From Salinirubellus litoreus (GTDB lineage: Archaea > Halobacteriota > Halobacteria > Halobacteriales > Haloarculaceae), in the NCBI RefSeq assembly GCF_037335815.1, contig NZ_CP147841.1, forward strand, positions 4,216,001 to 4,280,000: a stretch of 64,000 nucleotides of DNA, read 5' to 3'. A program made the translations under genes and the position numbers. Numbering within the stretch: the stretch's first letter is position 1; every line of letters starts with the position of its first letter. The notes under the pieces were generated by a model, which had not been told where the DNA came from, searched no databases, and saw nothing but the letters and a program-made list of their open reading frames with translations. This document shows, piece after piece, positions 37,901 through 46,890 of this stretch.

Positions 37901-39540
37901 CGCTACCGTCCCCCGCGTTCGACGTCCTGTCGCCGAAGGTGCTGCTCCCGGCGAGCGCGTCCTCCCATATCCCGGCGAACACACCGAGGTACTCGGTGAT
38001 GACCTCCGAGACCGGTTTCGTGGGCTCCTCGTCCTCGGCAGTAGCGTCCTCCCGGTCCTCGGAATCCTCGGCGGTCGGCCCGTCGCCGCTCGTCGGTCCG
38101 CCGAGGAACCCGCCCGATCCGACGCTTATTCCGCTGCCCGTGCCCCGGGGATCCAGGGGACCCCCGCCGAGGCCGGATACGTCGTCTGGATCCAGAGCTG
38201 GAAGCTCGACCCCGTCGATGTCGGTCAGTTCGACCAGCGGGACCCTGGATGCGAGGAGCGTCGGGGCGTCGACTTCGGCCTCGACCAAGTCCGAGGCGGA
38301 CACGCCGTGCCGGTAGAGCCGCCCGGGGCTGGCACCGGCGTTCAGTAGCGTCTCTATGGGCACCTCCTCGACAAGTTGATCCATCAACACTTCTTCGAAG
38401 AAGACCGCCTCGTCGACCGTCAGAACGCCGTTCCGGAGGTCGGCCACGAGGCCGTCCCGTATCGGAGTAGATCCTCTGCCGTCGGATGGCTCGTCCCGCG
38501 CGAGGACGGACATCGTCGGGAGCACCCCGTAGGGCTGTCTCCCGACTCGGATGGCCGAGTGGGGACCCCGTCCGCGGACGTACCGGACGAAGTGCTCGCG
38601 GAGTTCCTCGAACCGCTGTACGTGGGCACGGACCTCCGACTCGTCCTGCTCGCCGAGCGGGCCGTCGGTCAGGGACTTCGGGACGAGGATGTTCATCAGC
38701 GAGTACCCGACCGTCGCGGGCCACAGCGCGGAGTTCGCGTGGTGTGCGTCCGTCCCCTCGGTTCCGTCCGCGTGCGGGACGTGCTCGAACGGGTGGCTCC
38801 CCGAGGCCGGGGCCTCGTCGGTCTCGTCGGATCCACTGGGCCCCTCGTCCCCCGCGGTCCGGTCCGAGGTCGGCAGGAGACCGAAAACCTCTGCCAGTCG
38901 ATCGCCGTCGGTCGGGATGGCCGGGTCGTCGACGCCGTTCGACGACCTCGCCCGGTTCGTGAACGGGGTGGGGAACCGGGATTCGACGAGTTCGGCGGCC
39001 TCCGCCCGGTCGGGGTTGGTCGGCGTCCCCTGGGGGAGGAAGGAGAACCCGTCGGTGTACTGGTGTGCGTCGAAGTGTCTCGTAACGGCGTCAAGTGTCT
39101 CGTCCGACCGCATCGAGGCCTTCACGCCGAAAACCGCGAGGCTCGAGAATCCCCTGGTGGGGTCGAATCCGGGGAACGCCGACTCGTCGAGGGGGATCCG
39201 GAGTGCCATCCCGACGTCCTCGGCCGTCCCGAAGTCGGTCATCCAGGCAGGGAAGGCGGAATCGGTTCCATCCTCTTCGTCTTCACCATCGTCCACGTCT
39301 CCGCTCGCCGACGACTCGCTGGGGGTTTCGATCGCCCCGTCTCGCTCTACGTCGGGTGCCACGAGGAGAGGATCGGCGACCGGGTTCTCGGCCGCGATCC
39401 GCCGCCGCCGAGTCCTGCGGTTCTCCCCCTCGCCGGTCTCCCACGTCAGTTCGGCGATCCAGCGGTCGGGAAGCATCGTCGCCCTGGCTGGTTTCGTCCA
39501 CGAATCCGGCCTGAGCGGTGGATCCGAGAACTCGAGGACG
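31986..39540 (-). CDS. Giant protein (about 2,500 residues), function unknown, 5'-truncated
   Basis: One open frame of about 7.5 kb. Conserved-looking blocks include PARATMLPDRWIAELTWETG, GMALRIPL, HANSALWPATVGYSLMNILV, FVRYVRGRGPHSAIRVGRQP followed by YGVLPT, and a long helical middle. Two Gly-rich linkers (about 38080-38190 and 34380-34600) split it into modules. A beta-sandwich-like segment (DGEFSATFDFSTVEPGARFT) follows the second. The end is an acidic tail, ENEEDEEDEEDDQ. No membrane helix, signal peptide or enzymatic motif is recognised. The homologous-looking frame runs up to about 39540 (VLEFSDPPLRPDSWTKPA) with no start codon, then meets an unrelated gene. ATGs inside (for example 39476, MLPDRWIAEL) could still give a shortened product. 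Coupled by ATGA to the 729-residue gene. Confidence 0.85.
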
Positions 39541-39548
39541 GGGATCGA
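39530..39548. other. Recombination junction between giant gene and membrane-protein gene
   Basis: Minus-strand giant-protein coding (EFSDPPLRPDSW) reaches about 39540. Plus-strand membrane-protein coding (IEWFLSLLTDGLERL) starts at about 39541. Neither gene has its own start codon or promoter in between, so both 5' ends were lost at the same point. Confidence 0.65.
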
Positions 39549-40611
39549 GTGGTTCCTGTCGCTGCTCACCGATGGGCTCGAACGACTCCAGAACGAACTC
39601 TTCGGAACACCTCTGCCAGAAGGATCGGGCACTCAGCGCGTGTTTGGCGCGCCCCCGTCCAGCGACGAACCCTGGCACAGCATCTACGAGGCGGTCGTTG
39701 CGGGCGAGGTCATGGTGTTCGCACTACTGATCCTCCTCCTCGCGGTCCAGGGGAGACACTTCGCCCGGATCTTCAACGTCAGCAGCGCCTACGAGACCCG
39801 TCGGGCGCAGCATTCGGCGTGGACGGGCGCTGTCCTCATCGTCGCGTGGTACTGGGTCGGCGTGCTGGCCCTCTATCTCGTCGAGGGGCTGACGATCGGT
39901 CTGTTACCGGATGCGAATCAGCTCGCGCTAGCACTACTCGAGATACTCCCAACTGCAGTGGACAACCCGGCGATCTCGCTCCTCATGGCCGGGCTCGGTG
40001 GGCTCGCGATGATCATCTTGGAGGCGTTGCTGTTCATCCGGGAGGTGCTCCTGTACGTCTACCTCTACGGGATGCCGTTCGGTATCGCCGTCGCCTTCGG
40101 GAACCTCCCGATCCTCTCGCGAGTCGCCCAACGCCTCTGTCTCCAGTTCGTGCCCCTGGCGGCGCTACCACTCCCCGCCGCGATCCTGCTGCGTGGATAC
40201 GACCTGGTGTTCGTCGGCGAGCTGTCCCTGGTGCCGTCGACGCCGTTCTTGCAGTACGTCGTCGTGGTCTCGATGCCGGTGCTCGTACTGTACGTGGTGT
40301 GGAAAACGTTCAGTTACGCGAGCCCGATGACCGTCCAGGTCCTCGGCACGACGGCGAGAGCGGTCACGACACTCGGTGCGGTCGCCGGTGTGGGATACGT
40401 CGCGGGACCGTACGCCGCGACCACGGCCGCACGGTGGGGTGCCCGTGCGGGCGTTACGCAGGCTGCTACCCAGCGGGCGTTCGGGGATTCAGGTGCCGAC
40501 TCTCCCGCCGACGGTGGCGGGACGAAACACGATAACGTCGCTGACGACGGGGGCGGGAACGGTGGTATTCCCGAGTACCGTCGTAGCGAGAACGATCCAG
40601 GTTACTACTGA
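39541..40611 (+). CDS. Polytopic membrane protein of conjugation-like cluster (5'-truncated)
   Basis: About 356 residues from the junction. Eight or so hydrophobic helices are visible, for example VVAGEVMVFALLILLLAVQG, AVLIVAWYWVGVLALYLVEG, MAGLGGLAMIILEALLFIRE, VVSMPVLVLYVVW. It ends in a hydrophilic Gly/Asp-rich tail (DSPADGGGTKHDNVADDGGG). Position before a VirB4-like ATPase suggests a channel subunit comparable to VirB6/TrbL, but sequence alone does not prove it. No ATG, GTG or TTG is found at the start of homologous-looking sequence; the frame is open back into the giant gene, so its native start was lost. It ends 11 bp before the next gene. Confidence 0.7.
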   Translation, partial: GIEWFLSLLTDGLERLQNELFGTPLPEGSGTQRVFGAPPSSDEPWHSIYEAVVAGEVMVFALLILLLAVQGRHFARIFNVSSAYETRRAQHSAWTGAVLIVAWYWVGVLALYLVEGLTIGLLPDANQLALALLEILPTAVDNPAISLLMAGLGGLAMIILEALLFIREVLLYVYLYGMPFGIAVAFGNLPILSRVAQRLCLQFVPLAALPLPAAILLRGYDLVFVGELSLVPSTPFLQYVVVVSMPVLVLYVVWKTFSYASPMTVQVLGTTARAVTTLGAVAGVGYVAGPYAATTAARWGARAGVTQAATQRAFGDSGADSPADGGGTKHDNVADDGGGNGGIPEYRRSENDPGYY

Positions 40612-40622
40612 GTACGCTACTG

Positions 40623-41726
40623 ATGAGTCGAAATCACGAAGCTGCGACGAGGCGAATCATGAATGAACTCGGCGAGGAGAGTCGGATTCCCGTACTGAAC
40701 GTCGAAGAGGGGGACATCGGCGTACTTCTGGGATTCCCCCTTGCCAGTCTCTTCGTCGCGAGTTTCACTGGTCTGGGATTTCTCGCTCTCCCGCTAGCCG
40801 CGGTCGGTCTCACGGTCGGAACTGCTGTGGTCTATGCATCCCCCTCGGAGCTGACGGCGTGGGCGTGGTTGCAGAACGTCTGCCGGTTCTACGTGAAGCG
40901 CCCCCGGGTGACCCACAGCCACCCACCGGAGAGTGACCATTCACCGACCGAGGGAGGTCTCGTCCAGTACACGCCGTTTACAGTCGATGAGCGGACCCAG
41001 GACTTGACGAACGTCGAACGAGCGTGGGCCGGGGGAGGCGTCATCGAGCGGCAGGACGGAACCATGGAGGCGTTCCTCGAGCTGCGACCGGCGAATATGG
41101 ACTTCGCCATGTCCGGTGACTGGCAGGCGATCCAGGGGACGGCTCAGGAGTTCGCAAACACGGAGCTTGACTTCAGGCTGACGTTCCACGCGACGACGCG
41201 CTCGTTCCCCGTCGAACGCCTGGTCGAACAGCTCGAAAATCGGCTGACTGACCCGGATGTTCGAGGCAACGAGGCATTCCAGGATCTCATCCAGGAGTAC
41301 CGAGAGCAGCGACCGGCCGACTTAGCCGAGTCGAATCAGCTCCACTACTATCTCGGTGTCGAGGTCGACAGACACGAGGTGTACAACCGCTTCGACCGGG
41401 AGAAGACGCCGGGCGAGCGGTTGACGGATTTCCCCGTGCTTGGCCCGCTACTCAGTCCGTTTCTCACCCGACAGGAGGATCTGACGGAGGCCGAGCTCCG
41501 TGAGGCGATGTTCGACGTGCTCGATAGTCGGATACGGACCGTCGAGTCGGAACTGATCGAGAAGGTGGCTGGATGGTCGACGCGTCGTCTCACCACGGTC
41601 GAGCTATTCACACTCGCGATGGAGTTCTGGAACGGAGAGGAACTCGACAGTGAGCGGGTCGAGAGAGTGATTGATCGGGAGCCGGCGGTCGGTCGTGGGC
41701 CTCGGGACGTCGGAGGGGATCCATGA
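40623..41726 (+). CDS. Membrane-anchored protein of conjugation-like cluster
   Basis: 367 residues. Two adjacent N-terminal transmembrane helices (VLLGFPLASLFVASFTGLGF and LPLAAVGLTVGTAVVYASPS) are followed by a soluble domain resembling the N-terminal part of VirB4-type proteins (GGVIERQDGTMEAFLELRPA, DWQAIQGTAQEFANT, LDFRLTFHATTRSFPVERLV). It thus looks like a VirB3/VirB4-N-like partner of the ATPase that overlaps its stop codon (ATGA at 41723). Start ATG 40623 (MSRNHEAATRR). Function in DNA or protein transfer is inferred. Confidence 0.72.
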   Translation: MSRNHEAATRRIMNELGEESRIPVLNVEEGDIGVLLGFPLASLFVASFTGLGFLALPLAAVGLTVGTAVVYASPSELTAWAWLQNVCRFYVKRPRVTHSHPPESDHSPTEGGLVQYTPFTVDERTQDLTNVERAWAGGGVIERQDGTMEAFLELRPANMDFAMSGDWQAIQGTAQEFANTELDFRLTFHATTRSFPVERLVEQLENRLTDPDVRGNEAFQDLIQEYREQRPADLAESNQLHYYLGVEVDRHEVYNRFDREKTPGERLTDFPVLGPLLSPFLTRQEDLTEAELREAMFDVLDSRIRTVESELIEKVAGWSTRRLTTVELFTLAMEFWNGEELDSERVERVIDREPAVGRGPRDVGGDP

Positions 41727-44119
41727 TGAGTGCCCTGCCGCTCGTGCTCGACCAGTTCCGGTCGGTTTCCACCCCCGGGATCGCTGTGATCGTGTCTATC
41801 GCTGCCCTCGCAGGGATGCTCGGGCCGGTCCTCCTGGTGCGTGTTACGCAGCCACAGCGTCCTCCGGACGGCACGGAGTCCAGCGAAGACGATCACGAGG
41901 GTGAACCGACGACTACCGAAAATGAGCAGGATACCAGCTCCTCATCGGAGGCTGATTCACGGGCGAAATCTGCAAACGAGACGAGTGCTACCCAGCACGG
42001 AGCGAATGAGATCCCTGATCGTGTCGACCGCCAAGGGAGCCAGGTGGACGATGACGAAGGCGACACCGCCGTTGAATCGAACCAACGGTTGGGTGGTGAT
42101 GAACAGGAGAGAGAAAACGAGCATCGGATCGATCTCTCCGGGCTCCTCGGGAATGAGGACGAACCCTCGGCGGACCCCGAACAGGTTCCAGGGTCAGCGG
42201 CAGATACGGCCGACCCTGCCGAACCGGGGGAGTTCCAGCGCTCGCTTCTCGCCCCAGCAGCGATCGAGTGGGAGACGCGTGCCGCCCGAGTCGGCGAGCA
42301 GTGGACGACAACGCTGTACGTCGCAGGGTATCCGGATTACCCGAAGGACGGCTACCTGAGCGGGCTGTTCGAGCTGACCGACGTCGAGTTCGACCTCACC
42401 GTCCATCTGCGGCCGAAGAACCAGCGTCGAGCGAGAGACGAACTGCAGAACACGGCGGATGACCTGCAGGCCGAGGCGGATCTCGAACGGACCGTCCGTG
42501 GCACGTATCTGGAGGAACGAGCGGCCGAGGCAGCGTCGACGTACAAGGCCGTCGAGAACGGTCAGCGAGTTCTCTCGCAGGCGACGTACGTCACCGTCCG
42601 TGCGGATACGAAAGACGAGCTTCACGAGTCGGTCAAGAAGGTCCGTGCGGCGCTCCGTGAGCGACCTGCCGAACTTGAGCCGAAGACGGCGATCTGTACA
42701 CAGGACCTCGCGCTTCAGTCTGCCGCCCCGGTCGGGCCGAACCCGCTCGGCCGGGAGGCGATCGCGCTGGGCGGAGCAGTCGGTGCGCTCCTCGCCTCAC
42801 CGCACAATCCGACCGTCCTCGAGGAAGGTGGCGTCGAGTTCGGCATCCACCGCGATACGCACAGCCCGGTCGTGGTCGATCCGTTCGCCCGCGAGGACGG
42901 CTACGCGATGTTCACCGTCGGCGATCCGGGATCGGGCAAGTCGTTCAGCGCGAAACAGAACTTCCTTCGGACGCTCGAACAGGACGAAGATCGGATCGGA
43001 GTTATTCTCGAACCGCTGAACGACTGGGTTGGTGTCGCCGAGGCACTGGACGCCAAACGAATCACAGTCGGTGGCACGATGGGGTTGAATCCGCTCGAAA
43101 TCAAGCCGACGTCCCAGCACGTCATCCAGACCCGGGCAGAGGACGCCAGTCCGCTCAAGGAGCGACGCGAGCGAGCGGTGAGCTTCTTTACGAACTTCTT
43201 TTCCCTCCGCAACGTCGACCTCGGCGACCGACGGACGACCCTCGAGCTCGCTATTGACGAGGCCTACGATCGCAAGGGCTTCACTGACGACATCTCGACC
43301 CACAGCCGTGAGAGCCCAACTGTCCGAGATGAGGTCCTCGGTGTCCTCGAAGACATCAGTGACGATCCGGAGCCATACACCGTACGATCGACGGCCGAGG
43401 GTGAGAAGCTCGCCGACGACGCGGTGTGGCTTCTCGATCAACTTCGGGCGTTCGCGGAGGGCGGCCAGTTCGAGAATCTCGGTCGCGAGAGCGAGTTCGA
43501 CATCCGTGATGAGGATATCGTCTATCTCGACCTCGCACAGCGAGGCGGCAGTCTAGGTGGGCACACGAGCCTTCTGATGGAGCTGCTGATATCACTGGTC
43601 TATGAGCGCGCGAAGAAGTCCGAGAAGGAGGTCGTGTTCGTCATCGACGAGGCACGGTATCTGATGAAGGACGCCGAGACGCTCTCGTATCTCGAGACGA
43701 TCTTCAGACATCATCGGCATCACGACCTCTCGATCCAGCTCATCACCCAGACCGTCGATGAGTTCTTCGAGCGTGATGTAGCCGAATTCATTCTCGACCA
43801 GTGCTCGATAAAGCAATTCCACAAGCTCGATGGCATGGACGAGACGTGGGCTAACGAGTTCGGCCTCAACCACGCTCAGATGCGGTTCGTCCAGAACGCG
43901 ATGCCCGGCGACGAAGATCGAGGGTATTCACAGGCTCTCCTCGGAGTCGATGGCGAGTGGCGGGGAATCGAGGTCAAGGCTCTCGAGCAAGAGCAGGAGA
44001 TCATCGACTTCGATCTGGAGACAAGAACGCCGTGGAGTACCAGCGCTTCAGCATCGCTCTCGGCCACTCCACACGATGGTGTTCGTTCTGAGCTCTCGGA
44101 GGTGCCAAACGACGACTGA
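41723..44119 (+). CDS. VirB4-like (TraC/HerA-superfamily) conjugation ATPase
   Basis: 798 residues. One N-terminal transmembrane helix (residues about 18-40), a long acidic Ser/Asn/Glu linker (about 45-165), and a VirB4-type N domain (ARVGEQWTTTLYVAGYPDYP). Then the P-loop domain: Walker A GDPGSGKS near residue 400, Walker B VVFVIDEARYLM near 636, and the ITQTVDEFFE sensor region. A membrane anchor fused to VirB4 is usual for haloarchaeal conjugation-like clusters. It should power assembly or substrate movement in a type IV-like system. Other parts of such a system (relaxase, VirD4-like coupling protein, integrase) are not seen in this window. Confidence 0.9.
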   Translation: MMSALPLVLDQFRSVSTPGIAVIVSIAALAGMLGPVLLVRVTQPQRPPDGTESSEDDHEGEPTTTENEQDTSSSSEADSRAKSANETSATQHGANEIPDRVDRQGSQVDDDEGDTAVESNQRLGGDEQERENEHRIDLSGLLGNEDEPSADPEQVPGSAADTADPAEPGEFQRSLLAPAAIEWETRAARVGEQWTTTLYVAGYPDYPKDGYLSGLFELTDVEFDLTVHLRPKNQRRARDELQNTADDLQAEADLERTVRGTYLEERAAEAASTYKAVENGQRVLSQATYVTVRADTKDELHESVKKVRAALRERPAELEPKTAICTQDLALQSAAPVGPNPLGREAIALGGAVGALLASPHNPTVLEEGGVEFGIHRDTHSPVVVDPFAREDGYAMFTVGDPGSGKSFSAKQNFLRTLEQDEDRIGVILEPLNDWVGVAEALDAKRITVGGTMGLNPLEIKPTSQHVIQTRAEDASPLKERRERAVSFFTNFFSLRNVDLGDRRTTLELAIDEAYDRKGFTDDISTHSRESPTVRDEVLGVLEDISDDPEPYTVRSTAEGEKLADDAVWLLDQLRAFAEGGQFENLGRESEFDIRDEDIVYLDLAQRGGSLGGHTSLLMELLISLVYERAKKSEKEVVFVIDEARYLMKDAETLSYLETIFRHHRHHDLSIQLITQTVDEFFERDVAEFILDQCSIKQFHKLDGMDETWANEFGLNHAQMRFVQNAMPGDEDRGYSQALLGVDGEWRGIEVKALEQEQEIIDFDLETRTPWSTSASASLSATPHDGVRSELSEVPNDD

Positions 44120-44321
44120 TGAGGAATCCCAAGTAGCCGATCGTCTGCTACTACTGTAGCAAGCCTGCCTTGAGTATCGAGCATCTCGAAATGAGGAAAC
44201 CTCGTAGAGTACAGAGACAACTGCCGACGGGTGTGCTTCGCAGACGATCATTCTAGAAAGAGACTGGAGAGTTCTCCACTCCCCGTGGATTCTTTATGCG
44301 GTCTCGAGGTGAACTGGGCTC

Positions 44322-45263
44322 ATGGGGTATACCGCACCGATTGGTTCAGATGGTCGACTCTCGGCTTCCGAACGGACAACACTCCTCGAACCGCCAGGCG
44401 GTGACGTTGAGATCGTCCTCGATACGGACACCTACAACGAGATCGACGATCAGTTCGCCATCGTCTACGCGCTCCTCTCTGAGTCGATCGACGTGCAGGC
44501 GGTCTACGCAGCACCGTTCGTAAATCAGCGATCCAGCGGTCCGGCAGACGGTATGAGGAAGAGCTACGACGAGATCATCCGACTGCTCGACCTGCTCGAG
44601 TACCCAGGCCCTTCTGAGATTACTTACAGAGGTGCGACCGAGTTCATGACGGATACCGGAGAGCCGGATGAGAACCCAGCAACGGAGGATCTGATTCGCC
44701 GAGTTCGCAAACAGGAGGACGGACCGCTCTATGTCGTCGCGATCGGCGCACCGACGAACGTCTCATCTGCGATCGAGCGGGCTCCGGAGATCATCGAAAA
44801 CATGGTCGTCGTCTGGCTGGGCGGGCATCCGCTCTCCTGGCACACCGCGGATGAATTCAATCTCCGGCAGGATCTACACGCATCTCGCGTGCTCTTCGAC
44901 AGCGGCGTCCCGCTGGTACTGGTCCCCTGCAAGAACGTCGCGGAGCACCTCCGAATGACAGTACCGGAGCTAGAGCATCACCTCTCCGGCCAGGGAGAGC
45001 TGAGCGACTATCTACTGGAGATCTTCACCGAGTACCGGCAAGCCGAGGACCGAGCCGTGTGGTCCAAGGAAATCTGGGATCTGGCACCGATCGCCTACCT
45101 TCTCGAGCACGACTGGATTCCGACTAACGTCGCCCACAGCCCTCATCTTTCGACAGGCCTCCGATACAGTCGCGACACGAGTCGCCATCTGATACGTGTC
45201 GCGAAGGACGTTCGTCGCGATCCTGTCTTCGACGACTTCGTTCGGAAGTTGACCACCCTATAG
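44322..45263 (+). CDS. Inosine/uridine-preferring nucleoside hydrolase family protein
   Basis: 313 residues. The calcium-binding and ribose-binding signature is IVLDTDTYNEIDDQFAIVYA; family members normally have DTD-x-x-x-DD, here with two extra residues. Further motifs: ADGMRKSYDEIIRLLDLL, PLYVVAIGAPTNVSSAIERA, VVWLGGHPL and EFNLRQDLHASRVLFDSGVP (N-x-x-x-D). It would hydrolyse the N-glycosidic bond of nucleosides or NAD-like molecules. A TTTATG element about 27 bp before the ATG fits a leaderless mRNA. Its position between VirB4 and an Mrr-like nuclease suggests cargo of the element; an NAD- or nucleoside-depleting defence role is possible but unproven. Confidence 0.88.
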   Translation: MGYTAPIGSDGRLSASERTTLLEPPGGDVEIVLDTDTYNEIDDQFAIVYALLSESIDVQAVYAAPFVNQRSSGPADGMRKSYDEIIRLLDLLEYPGPSEITYRGATEFMTDTGEPDENPATEDLIRRVRKQEDGPLYVVAIGAPTNVSSAIERAPEIIENMVVVWLGGHPLSWHTADEFNLRQDLHASRVLFDSGVPLVLVPCKNVAEHLRMTVPELEHHLSGQGELSDYLLEIFTEYRQAEDRAVWSKEIWDLAPIAYLLEHDWIPTNVAHSPHLSTGLRYSRDTSRHLIRVAKDVRRDPVFDDFVRKLTTL

Positions 45264-45389
45264 GGAGATAAATCCCCCTCGACAGCTACTTTCCAGACTC
45301 GACTCCAGAGGGAGAGAGATTCGGGGGCCTCTTCGGATGAGTCATGGGTCAACCTATTTGTATTCTGTCTCGAAGGGGGTGGTCAACGA

Positions 45390-46751
45390 ATGGAACTGCT
45401 GGACGACCTCTCGGGATTTCAGTTCGAGGATCTGATGGAGGATGTCTTCCGGAAGCTCGGCTACGAGAACGTTCGACAGGCGGTCAAGACAGCCGACGAA
45501 GGCCGGGATATCATCATGGAAGAGGTCGTCGACGGTCGGCGTCGAGCGATTATCGTCGAGTGCAAGCACACCGATTCTGTCGGACGTCCGGTCGTTCAGA
45601 AGCTCCATTCCGCGATCGCTACGTTCGATTTCGACGGTCCGAAGCGGGGGATGGTCGTCACCACTGGACGCTTCACCTCCCCAGCGCGTGAATACGCGGA
45701 TAGGCTCCGGAACAACGGTGATCCGTATTCGATCGAACTCCTCGATGGTACCGATCTTCGCGACCTGAGCGAGGATATCGGTCTCGACATCTATAACGGT
45801 CGAATCGAGGTCCTCTGTAACGAAACCCTTCGGCCGGTCGATCCGACTGCCGGTCGGGATGGGCCCGTCCTCGAAGCGTTTCGGTCGATCGAGAACCTCG
45901 ACTCGAGGGACCTGCCTACCCCGTGGACGAGTGTGACGTTCGAACCCGTCCTCTCGATTACGGCCCGAACCGACGCGACGTTCGAGACTTCCGTCGGTGT
46001 CATCCATCAAATCAATCAACAGGACGCGTTTCTGCTCCATGCCGACCGCCAGCATCCACGAGTGGCGGACGGAGCGGTCGGTACTCTCGTTCAGGAGAAC
46101 TTCTCACGGACTATCGATCTGGACGAACCTGCAATGGAAGAGATGTTCGACGAGGTCGATGTGAACCGATTCGGGCAGACGGAGACCGAGTACAAGGAGT
46201 GGGCCATCGATCGGCTCCGAGAGCATCACACTACGACGGTAGAGTACACGGGGGACAACAACGTCACCTACACGAAAGAGTGCACGCCGAATCTATCGGA
46301 TGTCTCCGTCCAGTCGATCGAACCCGTGTATGTCCCCGAGGTCCGTTCGAGTACGAGTCTCGGGGAGTACTCATATCCATTCACGTACTACGCGGCCGGT
46401 CCCTCGCGAGTAACAGTCGAAGATGGCATCCACAGGTGTGTCCACTGCGATTCCGCTCAGGACGGGACCTGCACCTACTGTGAGAACTGTGGGAGCATCA
46501 ACTGCAAGAAGCACATCAAGACTGAACGCCTCGAACAGGAGCCGGTCTGTACCGGCTGTGCTGTCACCGAGCGGTTCTTCCTGCGAACGAAGTACTTCTA
46601 CGACGAGGAGAACCGCGACGAGTTCCGTGAGGAGTACGCCGCCATGCCAGCCTATGAGAAAGCAATGGAGAACCCACCACTGGTGGGAGGCTCGCTAGTC
46701 GGCGCTATTGCGGTCGTGCTGTTGCTCGCTATCCAATTCGGACTGCTCTGA
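45390..46751 (+). CDS. Mrr-type nuclease with zinc-binding segment and C-terminal membrane helix
   Basis: 453 residues. The N-terminal domain is Mrr/restriction-endonuclease-like: LSGFQFEDLMEDVFRKLGYE, DEGRDIIMEE (metal-binding Asp) and IIVECKHTDS (E-x-K near residue 56), then a Gln/Ser helix (VQKLHSAIATF). The middle about 180 residues are unassigned beta-rich sequence. Residues about 350-395 hold CVHCDSAQDGTCTYCENCGS, CKKH and CTGC, two probable zinc sites. The end is a transmembrane helix (SLVGAIAVVLLLAIQFGLL). Type IV Mrr nucleases cut modified DNA; one tethered to the membrane could act on entering DNA. Function inferred. Confidence 0.85.
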   Translation: MELLDDLSGFQFEDLMEDVFRKLGYENVRQAVKTADEGRDIIMEEVVDGRRRAIIVECKHTDSVGRPVVQKLHSAIATFDFDGPKRGMVVTTGRFTSPAREYADRLRNNGDPYSIELLDGTDLRDLSEDIGLDIYNGRIEVLCNETLRPVDPTAGRDGPVLEAFRSIENLDSRDLPTPWTSVTFEPVLSITARTDATFETSVGVIHQINQQDAFLLHADRQHPRVADGAVGTLVQENFSRTIDLDEPAMEEMFDEVDVNRFGQTETEYKEWAIDRLREHHTTTVEYTGDNNVTYTKECTPNLSDVSVQSIEPVYVPEVRSSTSLGEYSYPFTYYAAGPSRVTVEDGIHRCVHCDSAQDGTCTYCENCGSINCKKHIKTERLEQEPVCTGCAVTERFFLRTKYFYDEENRDEFREEYAAMPAYEKAMENPPLVGGSLVGAIAVVLLLAIQFGLL

Positions 46752-46866
46752 TCCTTCCGATCCCGATCGGTGCCAACCGTGCAAGTTCCGTCAGTAATGG
46801 GCTTCGAGAGGGTAGAGATACGCGGTTGCTTACAACAGCCGACAGCGTCAGCGGTGGGAGTTTGTA

Positions 46867-46890
46867 GCGGAGCACCACGGGTGGCTCCGC
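46867..46890 (+). promoter_or_regulatory. Hairpin ending exactly at the start codon of the Hint/LAGLIDADG gene
   Basis: GCGGAG-CA-CCA-CGGG-TGG-CTCCGC, a strong stem-loop that ends one base before ATG 46891. It could hide the start codon. The same bases also encode a readable in-frame stretch (WEFVAEHHGWLR), so the hairpin may be coding if an upstream non-ATG start is used. Confidence 0.4.

Noticed and set aside
36246..38348. A 700-codon plus-strand frame
   Set aside because: It is the antisense shadow of the giant minus-strand gene. Composition is Arg/Val/Pro-rich and not haloarchaeal-acidic, while the minus strand has the normal codon pattern.
44322..46751. Nucleoside hydrolase plus Mrr as a toxin-antitoxin pair
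   Set aside because: Both are full-length proteins with a 126-bp gap and no small antitoxin-like gene. The neighbourhood fits mobile-element cargo better.
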